From positions 1-64,000 of the forward strand of contig JBEKVR010000004.1 in NCBI GenBank assembly GCA_049513815.1: a stretch of DNA of 64,000 nt, read 5' to 3'. This document shows, piece by piece, positions 55,645 through 64,000 of this stretch; the first letter of the stretch is position 1; every line of letters begins with the position of its first letter. This DNA comes from Roseiarcus sp049513815 (lineage in GTDB: Bacteria > Pseudomonadota > Alphaproteobacteria > Rhizobiales > Beijerinckiaceae). Under the pieces are notes generated by a model that saw nothing but the letters and a program-made list of their open reading frames with translations, was not told where the DNA came from and did no database searches. The translations under genes and the position numbers were made by a program.

Positions 55645-57000
55645 ATGGACCGAGCGTCGGCAGAATTCTTACGCGGCCTACTACCCGTGGAAGACGAAGA
55701 ATTTCGGATAACATCACGTGGTTCGATCATACATGTCGCATGGTACGCGCTGGGCGTGAACCTTGGGTGGGTTCCCACCACAGAGGCTTGGCTGGACGAA
55801 GCGGCGATCGAGGACGCGAGTGCGTACTTCAAGGGCTATGAGGTTCGGACGAACGCAACTTCCTTGCCCGACTGGGTAGCCAGTAAGCCGGTCCTGATGT
55901 GGGATACCGAGCACGGGCCAGTTCTGCTTGATGGTCGCCAGCGTGCTGCGAAACGGTTCAGCGAGGGGCAAGAAAAAGTTCGCGCGCTTATTGTCAAGAA
56001 AGCCGGAAGGAAGGTTGACCTCGAGGGTTTCACAGAGGGGCTTTATGCGGTGAACCCGGAGGTCAAGAAACCCCTGTTCGCGACTATGGATACGCCACGG
56101 CGCCCATCGGTTCCAGACCTTGGTGCTCTTCAGATTGTCGCGGCGCTTTTGGAATTCCCTGCGGCCAAGGATGTGGAGACGTCGCATAGGGGTAAGCAAT
56201 TGGAACGGCCTGAGTGGCACCGGCTGAAGGAGTTATTGGTATGGTCAGTATATGTTACATGGGTAGCGGAGAAATTCCTGCCAAAGAAGAAGAAGAATGG
56301 CATAATAGTTGAGTCGCTTCTATCCGATGTCGGGACAGAGTTGCTGAACATATACAAAGTAGATGCGGTAAAAATAAAGAATTCTCTGGCTAAAAGCATT
56401 AGAGCCGTAGTTGGTTTTAAGAACGCGCGCGAATATGAATTGGCGCTAAGAAATGAATTCAAAAACGCTAGTGCTAAGACAATTAGGATGTATTTACAGC
56501 ACATTAAGAATTTAGTTAATCTGGAGCAGAGAGCAATATTCATTATAGAAAGTCATGACCGCAGGATGCGTGCCATTTATCGTATTGCTCAAGGAAAGGG
56601 CGGGAAAGGCTCGTCATATAAGCCAGAGCATTTACTTCGAGAGGCGATCCGAGATATCGAAATAAGGTATAATATGGCTATCAAGCTGGAGGATCGTTAT
56701 CATTTGGCACGATTTACCGGAATCAACATTACTGATTTCTACTTTGACGCTCGTTGTGTGAGAATACTGGGGCGGTGGTGGACATACGTCTATCAATTGG
56801 AGAATCAACAGGTGGAACGGCCTCGTTCTCTAGCAATGCAAGACACGTTTCTGCAGCGTCTAGCAATGAAAGAGCACGGTAAAAAACGCGATCAATTAAG
56901 TAAGTCATGGAATAAGCTTTTTGGCGTGCTCAAACAATATAACAAATTGGATCTCGTAGAGCGGCAATGCTGGGATGCAACAGGATATCCACGTCCTTAG
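55645..57000 (+). CDS. Unknown protein with ParB-like N-terminal domain and AT-rich 3' half
   Basis: This is 451 aa. The N-terminal part contains PVLMWDTEHGPVLLDGRQRA, then AKRFSEGQEKVRALIV (about 92-125), close to the ParB/Srx-fold motif in which a ligand-binding or nuclease site includes (L/V)-D-G-x-x-R. The remainder (about 190-451) is basic and helical with KKKK clusters and no known domain. From about 56240 the DNA becomes clearly AT-rich with codons such as ATA and TTA that neighbours avoid, suggesting foreign origin or a chimera. It stands alone after the terminator of the transfer operon. It could be a defence or addiction cargo gene; no function is claimed. Confidence 0.6.
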   Translation: MDRASAEFLRGLLPVEDEEFRITSRGSIIHVAWYALGVNLGWVPTTEAWLDEAAIEDASAYFKGYEVRTNATSLPDWVASKPVLMWDTEHGPVLLDGRQRAAKRFSEGQEKVRALIVKKAGRKVDLEGFTEGLYAVNPEVKKPLFATMDTPRRPSVPDLGALQIVAALLEFPAAKDVETSHRGKQLERPEWHRLKELLVWSVYVTWVAEKFLPKKKKNGIIVESLLSDVGTELLNIYKVDAVKIKNSLAKSIRAVVGFKNAREYELALRNEFKNASAKTIRMYLQHIKNLVNLEQRAIFIIESHDRRMRAIYRIAQGKGGKGSSYKPEHLLREAIRDIEIRYNMAIKLEDRYHLARFTGINITDFYFDARCVRILGRWWTYVYQLENQQVERPRSLAMQDTFLQRLAMKEHGKKRDQLSKSWNKLFGVLKQYNKLDLVERQCWDATGYPRP

Positions 57001-57023
57001 ATCGACTTCTGCTCTGAAAGTTC

Positions 57024-57585
57024 TTAAGCAGGTGATGGCGCTGGCGTTTTGGCGAGAGCTGGAAGGCACCTGCGTGCATTGTCAAAGGCGGCGCGGACGC
57101 CGGCCCCGAAGTCGGAAAATGCGCCTGGAGCGGTAGACGTTGGCGACCTCGTGCTGGATGGCGCACGTGCACAATGCGCGGCCTGCGGCTGTTGGTGAGT
57201 TCGCCAAAATGGTGAATGAGCGAGCCGGCCCGGCGAGCGAGAATGTAATTGGGTCAGCGGGCAGGTAGTCGGCGCATAGCATTGAGGCGGCGACGGTGGC
57301 GACGTCGCAGAATAGGGTTGCAAGATCCTCAGATGGGCGGTCAGCGCGCGGTTCCACGGGCCGAACGGCGTGCCTTGCGAAGTATCTCGAAGTGGTGCCA
57401 GCGTGTATGTGCGACAATAACCGCAGTGGATGGAAATGCTTCGATGTTGCCGTATGATGGCATGATCGACGGAAGCAATCTTGTCGCGAGTAGCTCCCTT
57501 TTCGCGTCCTCGCCGACGGCCGGAACGCCACGCGCGATGCGTCTTCGGGTGACTGATCCTCAACGGGAATCGGGCTATCGCTCAT
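57024..57585 (-). pseudogene. Decayed gene with several frameshifts
   Basis: Protein-like segments follow each other on the minus strand but in different frames: a start MSDSPIPVEDQSPEDASRV at 57585, ELLATRLLPSIMPSYGNIEA then RWHHFEILRKARRSA (57365-57490), VEPRADRPSEDLATLFCDVA then AASMLCADYLPADPITFSL (57150-57350), and FSDFGAGVRAAFDNARRCLP near the TGA at 57024. At least two or three frameshifts would be needed to join them. I do not recognise the family. Confidence 0.45.
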
Positions 57586-57646
57586 GCCACGTGCGTGGCC
57601 TTGGTGTCCGGGCTTGATGCGCCGGGTTGGTACGATGGTCCCCCAG

Positions 57647-57720
57647 CTTCCCAATTAGAAGTGACGGAATTGAACTCGTTTTCGTTCACTCTCCACCTCG
57701 CTGAAGGACGCGCTGGGTGT
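57647..57720 (+). repeat. Leader-type repeat, copy A
   Basis: It begins CTTCCCAATTAGAA and, exactly 41 bp after AATTAGAA, continues with TGAAGGA-CGC and GTGTCGACACTGC. The same layout occurs at 63304-63420 upstream of the excisionase-like and integrase genes. A shorter match (GGGCTTCCCAATTAGA) is at 54047-54061. This copy no longer leads into an integrase, so it may be a relic of a second integration module. Confidence 0.5.
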
Positions 57721-57830
57721 CGACACTGCTACCCGCAAGGCGAGATCTCACGCGTTGCGATCAACTGAGGTTGCTTCGCCTGCGCTTTGGCGGCTTGAGG
57801 TGTTGACGCCGGCAGGAGCGGAACCACAAC

Positions 57831-58286
57831 ATGAAACCATTGAATCTCGATAAAGTCAGCGATGCGGAGATTGAAGACGCTCTAACGGCGGTGAATGGCA
57901 TGCGCGTGAAGCATACGGTCACGAGCACGTTTAGAGTTCACGCGCTCAAAGACAGGTTTATCCAACTGCTGAATGAGCAGGGCGTCACCACCACCGAGCG
58001 CGCAGGCGCTCAGCTGAAGTACCGCGGTGGCGGCGCCGCGGCAATGTCGTACAAATACGGTCGAACGGTCAGCACTCTGACTTTTCGGGTCGGATCCGAT
58101 GGTCGAGCGGTCTTCCTTGCCGCGATCGGTATCGACAAAGCATTCCCGCGCCAGAATGCCGTCATGAAAATCGAACTAAAGGAAACTGGTTACAACAGCT
58201 GGCTTCAGAAGCAGGCGGATAAGTTTGGGATCGTCCGCAAGAATTCAGTGGCGAAGCCTGATCAAGCTCCCGTCACGCCGCAGTAA
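57831..58286 (+). CDS. Hypothetical protein
   Basis: This is 151 aa, mixed alpha/beta, with an N-terminal helix (SDAEIEDALTAVNGMRVKHT), a beta-rich middle (TVSTLTFRVGSDGRAVFLAA) and a basic C-terminus. There is no signal peptide, membrane segment or catalytic motif. GGAG lies about 13 nt before the ATG. It lies between a decayed gene and the convergent tex gene. The family is not recognised. Confidence 0.6.
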   Translation: MKPLNLDKVSDAEIEDALTAVNGMRVKHTVTSTFRVHALKDRFIQLLNEQGVTTTERAGAQLKYRGGGAAAMSYKYGRTVSTLTFRVGSDGRAVFLAAIGIDKAFPRQNAVMKIELKETGYNSWLQKQADKFGIVRKNSVAKPDQAPVTPQ

Positions 58287-58548
58287 CTTATCGCGCGAAG
58301 CTTTTGTCGTGTTTGCTGGTTGGCCTTGAGTGGAAAGCGGCCATCACGTAGCGAAGGCGGATTCGACTGTTTCGCGCCCCCACTTAGCCGTTCAACCGTT
58401 GGTCGCCGCGCCTCTGAAGCAGACATTGAGGCAAAGGGACTAATTTGGCGCGGGCTCCCGTCGCCGATCGAAGTTATAGCCTCTAGCCTGGCTTCGCTTT
58501 GACAGGGCATTCTCTGGCGCCTGTTCGAAGTTTAAACGTCGGCTCGCC

Positions 58549-60849
58549 CTACTCCCGCCGCTCCGCCGCGCGGCGCAGCGCTTCGGCGAGCGCGCCTTCG
58601 CTCTTGGGCTCGGGCTGGCGGAGGAACCGTTCCTGGCCGCGGGCGACGCGTTCGCCGGATTTCGGCCGCGGTTCGGCGGCGTCGTCGAGCCGCATCGTCA
58701 GGGCGATGCGTTTGCGCGGGATGTCGACCTCGAGCACCTTCACCTTGACGATGTCGCCCGACTTGGCGACGGCGCGCGGATCTTTGACGAACGTCTTCGC
58801 CATCGCCGAGACGTGCACCAACCCATCCTGATGCACGCCGACGTCGACGAAGGCGCCGAAGGCGGCGACGTTGGTGACGACGCCTTCGAGGATCATGCCG
58901 GGATTAAGGTCGCCGATCGTCTCGACGCCCTCCTTGAATTCGGCGGCGCGGAAAGCCGGCCGCGGATCGCGCCCCGGCTTCTCCAGCTCCTTGAAGATGT
59001 CGACGACCGTCGGCAGGCCGAAGGCTTCGTCGACGAACGCGGCGGGCTTCAGCGACGACAGGAGCTTGCCGTTGCCGATGAGCGCCCGCACGTCGACGCC
59101 CGCCGACTTGGCGATACGCCGCACGACCGGATAGGCCTCGGGATGCACGCCGGAGCGATCGAGCGGATCGTCGCCGCCGTTGATGCGCAGAAAGCCCGCC
59201 GCAAGCTCGAAGGCGCGCGGTCCGAGTCGCGGCACCGCCTTCAGCGCCGCGCGGCTGCGGAAGGCGCCGGCCGCGTCGCGATGGGCGACGATCGATTGGG
59301 CCAGTCCGTCGCCGACGCCGGAGACCCGCGCCAGCAGCTTCGCCGAAGCGGTGTTGACGTCGACGCCGACCGCATTGACGCAATCTTCCACCACCGCGTC
59401 GAGCGACCGGCCCAGTTTGAATTCGGAGACGTCGTGCTGGTACTGGCCGACGCCGATCGCCTTCGGTTCGACCTTCACCAGCTCGGCCAGCGGATCTTGC
59501 AGACGGCGGGCGATCGACACCGCGCCGCGCAACGTCACGTCGAGCTCGGGCAACTCCTGCGCCGCGTAGGCGGAGGCCGAATAGACGGAGGCGCCTGCCT
59601 CCGACACGACCACTTTGGTCGCCTTGATCTGCGGATGCTGCTTGAGCAGGTCGCCGGCGAGCTTGTCGGTCTCGCGCGAGGCGGTGCCGTTGCCGATGGC
59701 GATCAGCTCAACCTGATGACGGGCGCACAGCGCGGCGAGCGCGGCCAGGCTTTCGTCCCAGCGCCGCTGCGGCTCATGCGGAAAGATCGCCGTCGTGGCG
59801 ACCACCTTGCCGGTCGCGTCGACTACGGCGACCTTCACGCCGTTGCGAAAACCGGGATCGAGCCCTATCGTCGCCCGCGCGCCGGCCGGCGCGGCGAGCA
59901 GCAGATCGCGCAAGTTGGCGCCGAACACCCGCACCGCTTCGTCCTCGGCCTGCGTCCACAGCCGCAGCCGCAAGTCGACGCTGAGCTGCGATTCGATCTT
60001 GGTGCGCCAGGCCCAGCGGACCGTCTCGGCCAGCCAGCGGTCGCCGGGCCGGCCGCGGTCGGCGATCGCGAAGCGATGGGCGATGGCGAGCTCGTAGGAG
60101 CCGGGCGCCCGCACCGTCGGATCGGCGGCGGGATCGGCGACCAGCTTGAGATCGAGAACTTCCTCGCGCTCGCCGCGCATCAGCGCCAGGATGCGGTGCG
60201 ACGGGAGTTTGGTCAGCGGCTCGGAGAAATCGAAGTAGTCCGCAAACTTCGCGCCCTCCTGCTGCTTGCCCTCGCGCACGCTCGCCGCCATCTTGCCGCG
60301 GGTCCAGAAATCCTCGCGCAGGCGGCCGATCAGCTCGGCGTCCTCGGCGAAGCGCTCGGTAAGGATCGCCCGCGCGCCGTCGAGCGCCGCCTCGACGCTC
60401 GCCACAGCGTCGGGTTTGACGAAAGCCGCCGCCTGCTCCTGGGAATCGCGTTCGGGATGCGCCAGCAGCGTCTCGGCCAGCGGCTCGAGGCCGTTCTCGC
60501 GGGCGATCTGCGCCTTGGTGCGCCGCTTGGGCTTGTAGGGTAGATAGATGTCCTCGAGCCGCGCCTTGGTGTCGGCGGCGCTGATCTGCGCTTCGAGCGC
60601 GGCGTCGAGCTTGTCCTGGGCGCGGATCGATTCGAGGATCGCCTTGCGGCGTTCTTCCAGCTCGCGCAGGTAGCGCAACCGTTCTTCGAGCGTGCGCAAC
60701 TGCGTATCGTCGAGCGCGCCTGTCGCCTCCTTGCGGTAGCGGGCGATGAACGGCACGGTTGCCCCGCCGTCGAGCAGCTCCACCGCCGCCGTCACCTGGC
60801 GTTCGGCGACGCTCAATTCCTCGGCGATGCGTTGGGCGATGGAGGTCAT
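58549..60849 (-). CDS. tex: Tex-family transcription accessory protein (S1 RNA-binding)
   Basis: This is 766 aa, standard for Tex. The N-terminal Tex_N helical domain includes VPFIARYRKEATGALDDTQL near 32-51 and the YRxRRR-like YLPYKPKRRTKA near 100-112. A YqgF-type RNase H fold follows around 320-450 with TIGLDPGFRNGVKVAVVDAT. Next are the helix-hairpin-helix repeats (SGVGDGLAQSIVAHRDAAGA near 500) and a C-terminal S1 domain at about 640-715 (GVVTNVAAFGAFVDVGVHQD). Tex is a cytoplasmic nucleic-acid-binding protein linked to transcription and stress tolerance and is normally a core gene. Its very high GC fits chromosomal DNA, so this part is likely host sequence. Confidence 0.95.
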   Translation of the reverse strand: MTSIAQRIAEELSVAERQVTAAVELLDGGATVPFIARYRKEATGALDDTQLRTLEERLRYLRELEERRKAILESIRAQDKLDAALEAQISAADTKARLEDIYLPYKPKRRTKAQIARENGLEPLAETLLAHPERDSQEQAAAFVKPDAVASVEAALDGARAILTERFAEDAELIGRLREDFWTRGKMAASVREGKQQEGAKFADYFDFSEPLTKLPSHRILALMRGEREEVLDLKLVADPAADPTVRAPGSYELAIAHRFAIADRGRPGDRWLAETVRWAWRTKIESQLSVDLRLRLWTQAEDEAVRVFGANLRDLLLAAPAGARATIGLDPGFRNGVKVAVVDATGKVVATTAIFPHEPQRRWDESLAALAALCARHQVELIAIGNGTASRETDKLAGDLLKQHPQIKATKVVVSEAGASVYSASAYAAQELPELDVTLRGAVSIARRLQDPLAELVKVEPKAIGVGQYQHDVSEFKLGRSLDAVVEDCVNAVGVDVNTASAKLLARVSGVGDGLAQSIVAHRDAAGAFRSRAALKAVPRLGPRAFELAAGFLRINGGDDPLDRSGVHPEAYPVVRRIAKSAGVDVRALIGNGKLLSSLKPAAFVDEAFGLPTVVDIFKELEKPGRDPRPAFRAAEFKEGVETIGDLNPGMILEGVVTNVAAFGAFVDVGVHQDGLVHVSAMAKTFVKDPRAVAKSGDIVKVKVLEVDIPRKRIALTMRLDDAAEPRPKSGERVARGQERFLRQPEPKSEGALAEALRRAAERRE

Positions 60850-61102
60850 GCGGCGCGACTCGGTTTCGACAAACGGACCGAACGACTATCAGGCCGTCGA
60901 AGTGGTGTCGCGTTCCACCTCGAGGACGGCTGATCAGCGCCGCCTCGAGTCTGGCTCCCTGCCATACCAGAGCCGTCCAAGCTTCCCGCAAGCTGCCTTT
61001 CGCTAAGCCGGCGGCGTCGCCAACAACGACGATTCTGAGAAACCGTCGCGCATCTTCGTTCTGCCGTTGACAGCGAGTCGCCGAGGTCTCAAACCACGTT
61101 GG

Positions 61103-61621
61103 ATGACGACCAAACGCGCCACTTTAGCAACGATCGGGTACGAGGCGGCCGACCTCGCCGATTTCATCGCGACGCTCAAGCAGGCTGGCATCAGTCGCCT
61201 CATCGACGTCCGCGAACTGCCTATTTCACGGCGAAAGGGCTTCGCCAAGAAAGCGTTGTCGGAGGCACTCACCCATGCAGGGATCGAGTATGTGCACCTG
61301 CGGGGGCTGGGTGATCCCAAAGAGGGGCGGGAGGCGGCTCGGGCGGGAAACCTCACTCAATTTACGCGCGTGTTCAGCAGGCATATGCGATCTAAATTTG
61401 CGCAAGCCGATTTGCAGAGCGCCGTGCGTTACGTCGCCGAGGGCGGCGCTTGCCTCATGTGCTATGAACGCGACCATGCGACATGCCATCGAGGTATCGT
61501 CGCTAAGAATATATCCGGTAAATTGGGAGTCGTCGTTCGCCACTTAGGCGTGAAACATGGGCTCGGTCGACAACACAAAACCGGCGATCATGCCGACCTC
61601 GTTGCAGAAACGCGGGCGTGA
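61103..61621 (+). CDS. DUF488 family protein
   Basis: This is 172 aa from the ATG at 61103; a start 12 codons upstream adds a basic stretch. DUF488 marks are present: TIGYEAADLADFIATLKQAG at the N-terminus, LIDVRELPISRRKGFAKKAL around 33-52, YVHLRGLGDP around 67-76 and the Cys-containing CLMCYERDHATCHRGIVA near 122-139. The C-x-x-C-Y-E-x5-C-H-R motif is the hallmark of the family. Its biochemical function is not established. It overlaps the next gene on the same strand, and the pair is probably a functional unit. Confidence 0.85.
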   Translation: MTTKRATLATIGYEAADLADFIATLKQAGISRLIDVRELPISRRKGFAKKALSEALTHAGIEYVHLRGLGDPKEGREAARAGNLTQFTRVFSRHMRSKFAQADLQSAVRYVAEGGACLMCYERDHATCHRGIVAKNISGKLGVVVRHLGVKHGLGRQHKTGDHADLVAETRA

Positions 61622-62366
61622 TCGCGTTCTCATCCTCGTCAAGGCGCTCCCGCATGTTGGCCAGCGGCATGGCGAGACGGTCTGCTGCGCCGGCGTGACG
61701 GCCGATGGCGAATGGCGGCGCCAATACCCCATCCACTTCCGGCGTTTGAAGGACCAATTCAAGCGCTGGCAATGGATCGAGTACGATTGGATCGCACCGG
61801 GTCCGGATGATTGTCGTAAGGAAAGCCGGCGTGTCCAGGAGGATACGATTCAAGTCGGGGATATGATGGCGCCGGCGAAACGTGCGTCGTTCCTTGAACC
61901 GATCCTCACCGGTTCGACGGCGGAGGCCGCGGCGAAGGGCATGAGCCTTACCGTCATACGCCCGGCCGGCGTGCGCTTTCGATGGAAGGCAAAGACGCTT
62001 GAGCAGATCGCCGAGGAACGCCAAGCTTACGAAGACGCCGCCCGGCAAAAGTCGCTTCTCGATCCCGACTTGGACCTGATCGCCCTCGAGCCGTGTCCTT
62101 ATGCGTTCCACTTCGACTGGACCGATGCGGACGGTAAGACGCACAAAGCGACCTGCGACGACTGGGAGACGGCCGCAACATTTTACCGGCGTCAACAGAC
62201 GATGAGCATCAGCGAAGCTCTGACGAGCCTAGAAAAGACTTTCGGCGAAGATTACCCCGACAAGGGGATGGCGTTCGCGATGGGCACGCACTCTCGTCGA
62301 CCGGACCAATGGCTCCTCGTCGGGGTCCTTCGTCTCGATCAGCCGAAGCAACTGTCCTTGCTCTGA
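61590..62366 (+). CDS. Hypothetical protein coupled to DUF488
   Basis: This is 258 aa from the ATG at 61590, 32 bp inside the DUF488 gene; an ATG at 61557 would give 269 aa. Features are VLILVKALPHVGQRHGETVC at the start, a W-rich segment (DQFKRWQWIEYDWIAPGPDD), a zinc-ligand-free middle, and TDADGKTHKATCDDWETAA near 190. Similar proteins occur next to DUF488 genes, to my recollection, but I know no function. There is no membrane segment. Confidence 0.65.
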   Translation: MPTSLQKRGRDRVLILVKALPHVGQRHGETVCCAGVTADGEWRRQYPIHFRRLKDQFKRWQWIEYDWIAPGPDDCRKESRRVQEDTIQVGDMMAPAKRASFLEPILTGSTAEAAAKGMSLTVIRPAGVRFRWKAKTLEQIAEERQAYEDAARQKSLLDPDLDLIALEPCPYAFHFDWTDADGKTHKATCDDWETAATFYRRQQTMSISEALTSLEKTFGEDYPDKGMAFAMGTHSRRPDQWLLVGVLRLDQPKQLSLL

Positions 62367-62419
62367 GCCTGCTAAGGTCAACTATTTCGAAGTCGGCGTA
62401 GCGAGGGAGTGCAGCCTCC

Positions 62420-63139
62420 GTGCGGTGCATATTCTGCGGTCGGGAAGCCAAAGGCGGACGAAGGGTCGAGCACATCATTCCCGAGTCGTTGGGCGGCGGA
62501 GATTGGTGTGTCCTCCCACCCGGCATTGTGTGCGACTCATGCAATCAATATTTCGGCTCAAAGGTCGAAGGGGTCGCGACCGCTGACTATCCCCTCAATG
62601 TAAATCGTCTAATGAATGGAGTGATCACGAAGAAGGGAAAGTGGGCAACGCTGCCTCATTACAGAGGACTGCTCGAAGCAGGACCCATGCCTGGAGTCAT
62701 CGGACTCGAGCCGGCCACAGACGAGATCGAGCGGAGTATCTTAGATGGTCGGATTACCCAGTTCCGGCTGATAGCGGAAACACGATATCCTGCATTGCTC
62801 TGCAGAATGCTGCTCAAAATAGGTATCGAGACGATCGCCTACGACAGCGTGACCGAAGCGCTCACCGAGAGATACGATGCGGCGCGAGAGTTCGCGCGCG
62901 CTCCGCGCAAAGGCGGCCAGTGGTGGTTCCTCTACCATGGAGATCCTGCCGCGGGCTTTAACACCGCTGCCGATACGAAGCCGATGAGCAGTGGCATCCT
63001 CGACTGCGGTGGTGGGGAGGTCGCCCACATTGAGATCTTCGACTTCGCCTTCTTCGTGCCAATGACGTCGAACGTGATCCCAGACGATTTGCAGTCCCTG
63101 CCAGAGCCCGAATTTCGATATTTTGTGGTCACTGCATAG
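62420..63139 (+). CDS. HNH endonuclease-like protein
   Basis: This is 239 aa with a GTG start and GAGGGAG 10 nt upstream. The first 45 residues form an HNH_5-like zinc site: C3-x2-C6, EHIIPES (H18), then C38-x2-C41-N42 (VCDSCNQYFG). The rest (about 60-239) is not a known domain; it includes ERSILDGRITQFRLIAETRY and a WWFLYHGDPA strand. HNH proteins of this layout are common in mobile DNA and defence loci. It follows the DUF488 pair by 53 bp on the same strand and may be co-transcribed. Confidence 0.8.
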   Translation: MRCIFCGREAKGGRRVEHIIPESLGGGDWCVLPPGIVCDSCNQYFGSKVEGVATADYPLNVNRLMNGVITKKGKWATLPHYRGLLEAGPMPGVIGLEPATDEIERSILDGRITQFRLIAETRYPALLCRMLLKIGIETIAYDSVTEALTERYDAAREFARAPRKGGQWWFLYHGDPAAGFNTAADTKPMSSGILDCGGGEVAHIEIFDFAFFVPMTSNVIPDDLQSLPEPEFRYFVVTA

Positions 63140-63562
63140 CGTCTGGACGCGGTCTATTTCCGGAATAGATTCGGTCCGGTTTGCGAAAGGTCCCATAGGG
63201 TTAGCTTCGGTCCGTCGGCGCGTGAACCAAGCGGTCAGTTTAACTACTAGCCGGAGTGGCGAACCCGCGGGGCTATGTCGAGTCCGAATGACTGGCAAAT
63301 CGGGCTCCCCAATTAGAACTGATTTCTTCTCGCCCGATTTGAGTCATCGATCGCTTCCGTGAAGGAGGCGTCCAGTGTCCACGTCACTGCCGCGTAAGCC
63401 GAAATCTCGAACATCGCGACTCTTGCCGGAGACTCGCGTCGGCAGCGCATCTGCGGCTTGCCCGTCAAGGACCTGGCGATCAAGTGGCCCAGCTGTGAGT
63501 TGCTCGGCGACGGCTGGACTATCGACCGCGCCAACCCTTCGCGAGGAGATCGGCGGACGCTG
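63140..63562. other. Leader region of the excisionase/integrase genes
   Basis: These 423 bp contain repeat copy B (63304-63420). Within it, a possible leader peptide frame starts GTG at 63375 with GAAGGAGG 7 nt upstream and begins MSTSLPRKPKSR; copy A encodes MSTLLPARRD at the equivalent place. The frame runs to 63563, ending at the start of the next gene, as in a coupled leader. The coding status is uncertain. Confidence 0.4.
63304..63420 (+). repeat. Leader-type repeat, copy B
   Basis: It begins CTCCCCAATTAGAA and is collinear with copy A at 57647 (identical 41-bp spacing between AATTAGAA and TGAAGGA, then GTGTC-AC...ATCTC...GCGA), with a single-base length difference. It lies upstream of the excisionase-like and integrase genes and may be their regulatory or attachment region. 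Confidence 0.5.
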
Positions 63563-63856
63563 ATGCAGGCGCGCTCGACTTCCTCAATCCGTCTCCGGGT
63601 TGATCCCCGCGACGTGCCGGCCGACAAGGCGGCGCGACGTCTCGGCCTTACCCTTGCGGCATTCGAGGACGTCAAGGATCGGCTGTTCGCGCGCGGCTTT
63701 CCCCGGCCGGACCCCGACACCGGGCTTTTCGACCTCAAGGCGATCGACGATTGGATGGATCGACGCTCCGGCTTGACTTCGAATCTCGTCGCGCGGGATG
63801 CTTCATCAGTTGTCAAGGCGCGGTTGGAGGCGATGCGGGGTGGAAAGGCGCGCTAG
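63563..63856 (+). CDS. Small excisionase/AlpA-like DNA-binding protein
   Basis: This is 97 aa from the ATG at 63563; a frame from 63458 is open but less likely. The core DKAARRLGLTLAAFEDVKDR, followed by DTGLFDLKAIDDWMDRRSG, resembles winged-helix excisionase or AlpA proteins, in which a MerR-like helix-turn-helix is followed by a W-containing helix. It ends 17 bp inside the start of the integrase gene, so it probably controls integrase expression or excision. Confidence 0.6.
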   Translation: MQARSTSSIRLRVDPRDVPADKAARRLGLTLAAFEDVKDRLFARGFPRPDPDTGLFDLKAIDDWMDRRSGLTSNLVARDASSVVKARLEAMRGGKAR

Positions 63857-64000
63857 TCCGTTGAAGATCCCCTACACTTCGGTCCGTAAGGGCAAGCGCT
63901 ATTTCGAGCCGCGCGGGCGCATGCTCGAGCACGGCTTCGCGCCGAAGCCGCTGGGCCCTGACGACGAGCGCGCGCGACGCGCAGCCTGGGCGCTGCTCGA
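63840..64000 (+). CDS. Site-specific integrase, N-terminal fragment at window edge
   Basis: The GTG at 63840 has GGAGG 9 nt upstream; a TTG at 63861 is an alternative. The visible 53 residues include PYTSVRKGKRYFEPRGRMLE and GFAPKPLGPDDERARRAAWA, the N-terminus of a group of tyrosine-recombinase-like integrases found beside small AlpA-like proteins. The catalytic domain lies beyond the window. It overlaps the previous gene by 17 bp. Confidence 0.55.
   Translation, partial: MERRASPLKIPYTSVRKGKRYFEPRGRMLEHGFAPKPLGPDDERARRAAWALL

Noticed and set aside
58813..60543. 576-codon open frame on the plus strand
   Set aside because: It lies entirely antisense to tex, which has all its domains; long antisense frames are expected in very GC-rich genes, and the translation is His/Arg/Gly-rich without motifs.

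Overview
The window reads as a piece of a GC-rich alphaproteobacterial chromosome. The basis is high GC with frequent GTG and TTG starts, a MobA/MobL-type (MOBQ) relaxase beside a TraL-like protein, and a high-GC tex gene. The order Hyphomicrobiales is my guess. I see no tRNA, rRNA or CRISPR array.

Positions 1-7.5 kb are a junction zone. It holds the 3' part of an IS21-family istB with its right end, a small papain-like-looking protein, a 1565-aa DUF4011 helicase-nuclease, a decayed kilobase with IS-like tandem repeats, and a candidate ADP-ribosyltransferase. From 7.9 to 43 kb is a dense defence island: (i) a DUF6361 / PLD-like / SNF2-type helicase triad joined by two 11-bp overlaps and followed by a DUF429 protein; (ii) an AddA/AddB-like helicase-nuclease pair on the minus strand; (iii) divergent from it, a WYL regulator leading an uninterrupted operon hsdR-hsdM-hsdS-DUF3696 ATPase-PLD-like protein (21.6-31.3 kb), with two tandem 17-bp repeats over the presumed promoter; (iv) a Druantia type III pair, druH and druE (31.7-41.1 kb); (v) a convergent 515-aa protein with a degenerate PLD-like N-terminus.

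From 43.4 to 55.5 kb lies the backbone of a mobilisable element: a DEDDh exonuclease, a MoxR/Lon-like AAA ATPase, several unknown proteins and a 1518-aa relaxase with internal repeats on the minus strand, facing a small accessory gene and a TraL-like ATPase on the plus strand. The intergenic space between the two arms carries a nine-unit, 10-bp-periodic CGGC array next to a short inverted repeat, which I propose as oriT or a partition/regulatory site. No type IV secretion genes are visible.

From 55.6 to 64 kb there is an AT-rich ParB-like orphan, a decayed gene, an unknown 151-aa protein, the housekeeping gene tex, a DUF488 protein with an overlapping partner, an HNH endonuclease, and a small excisionase-like protein running into an integrase cut by the window edge. 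A leader-type repeat occurs at 57.65 and 63.3 kb, with a short form at 54.05 kb.

Most defence modules are known families. The least familiar items are the WYL-HsdRMS-ATPase-PLD operon, the DUF6361 triad plus DUF429, the orphan ART-like and ParB-like proteins, and the 10-bp array. All family assignments come from motif recognition and were not checked by a search.
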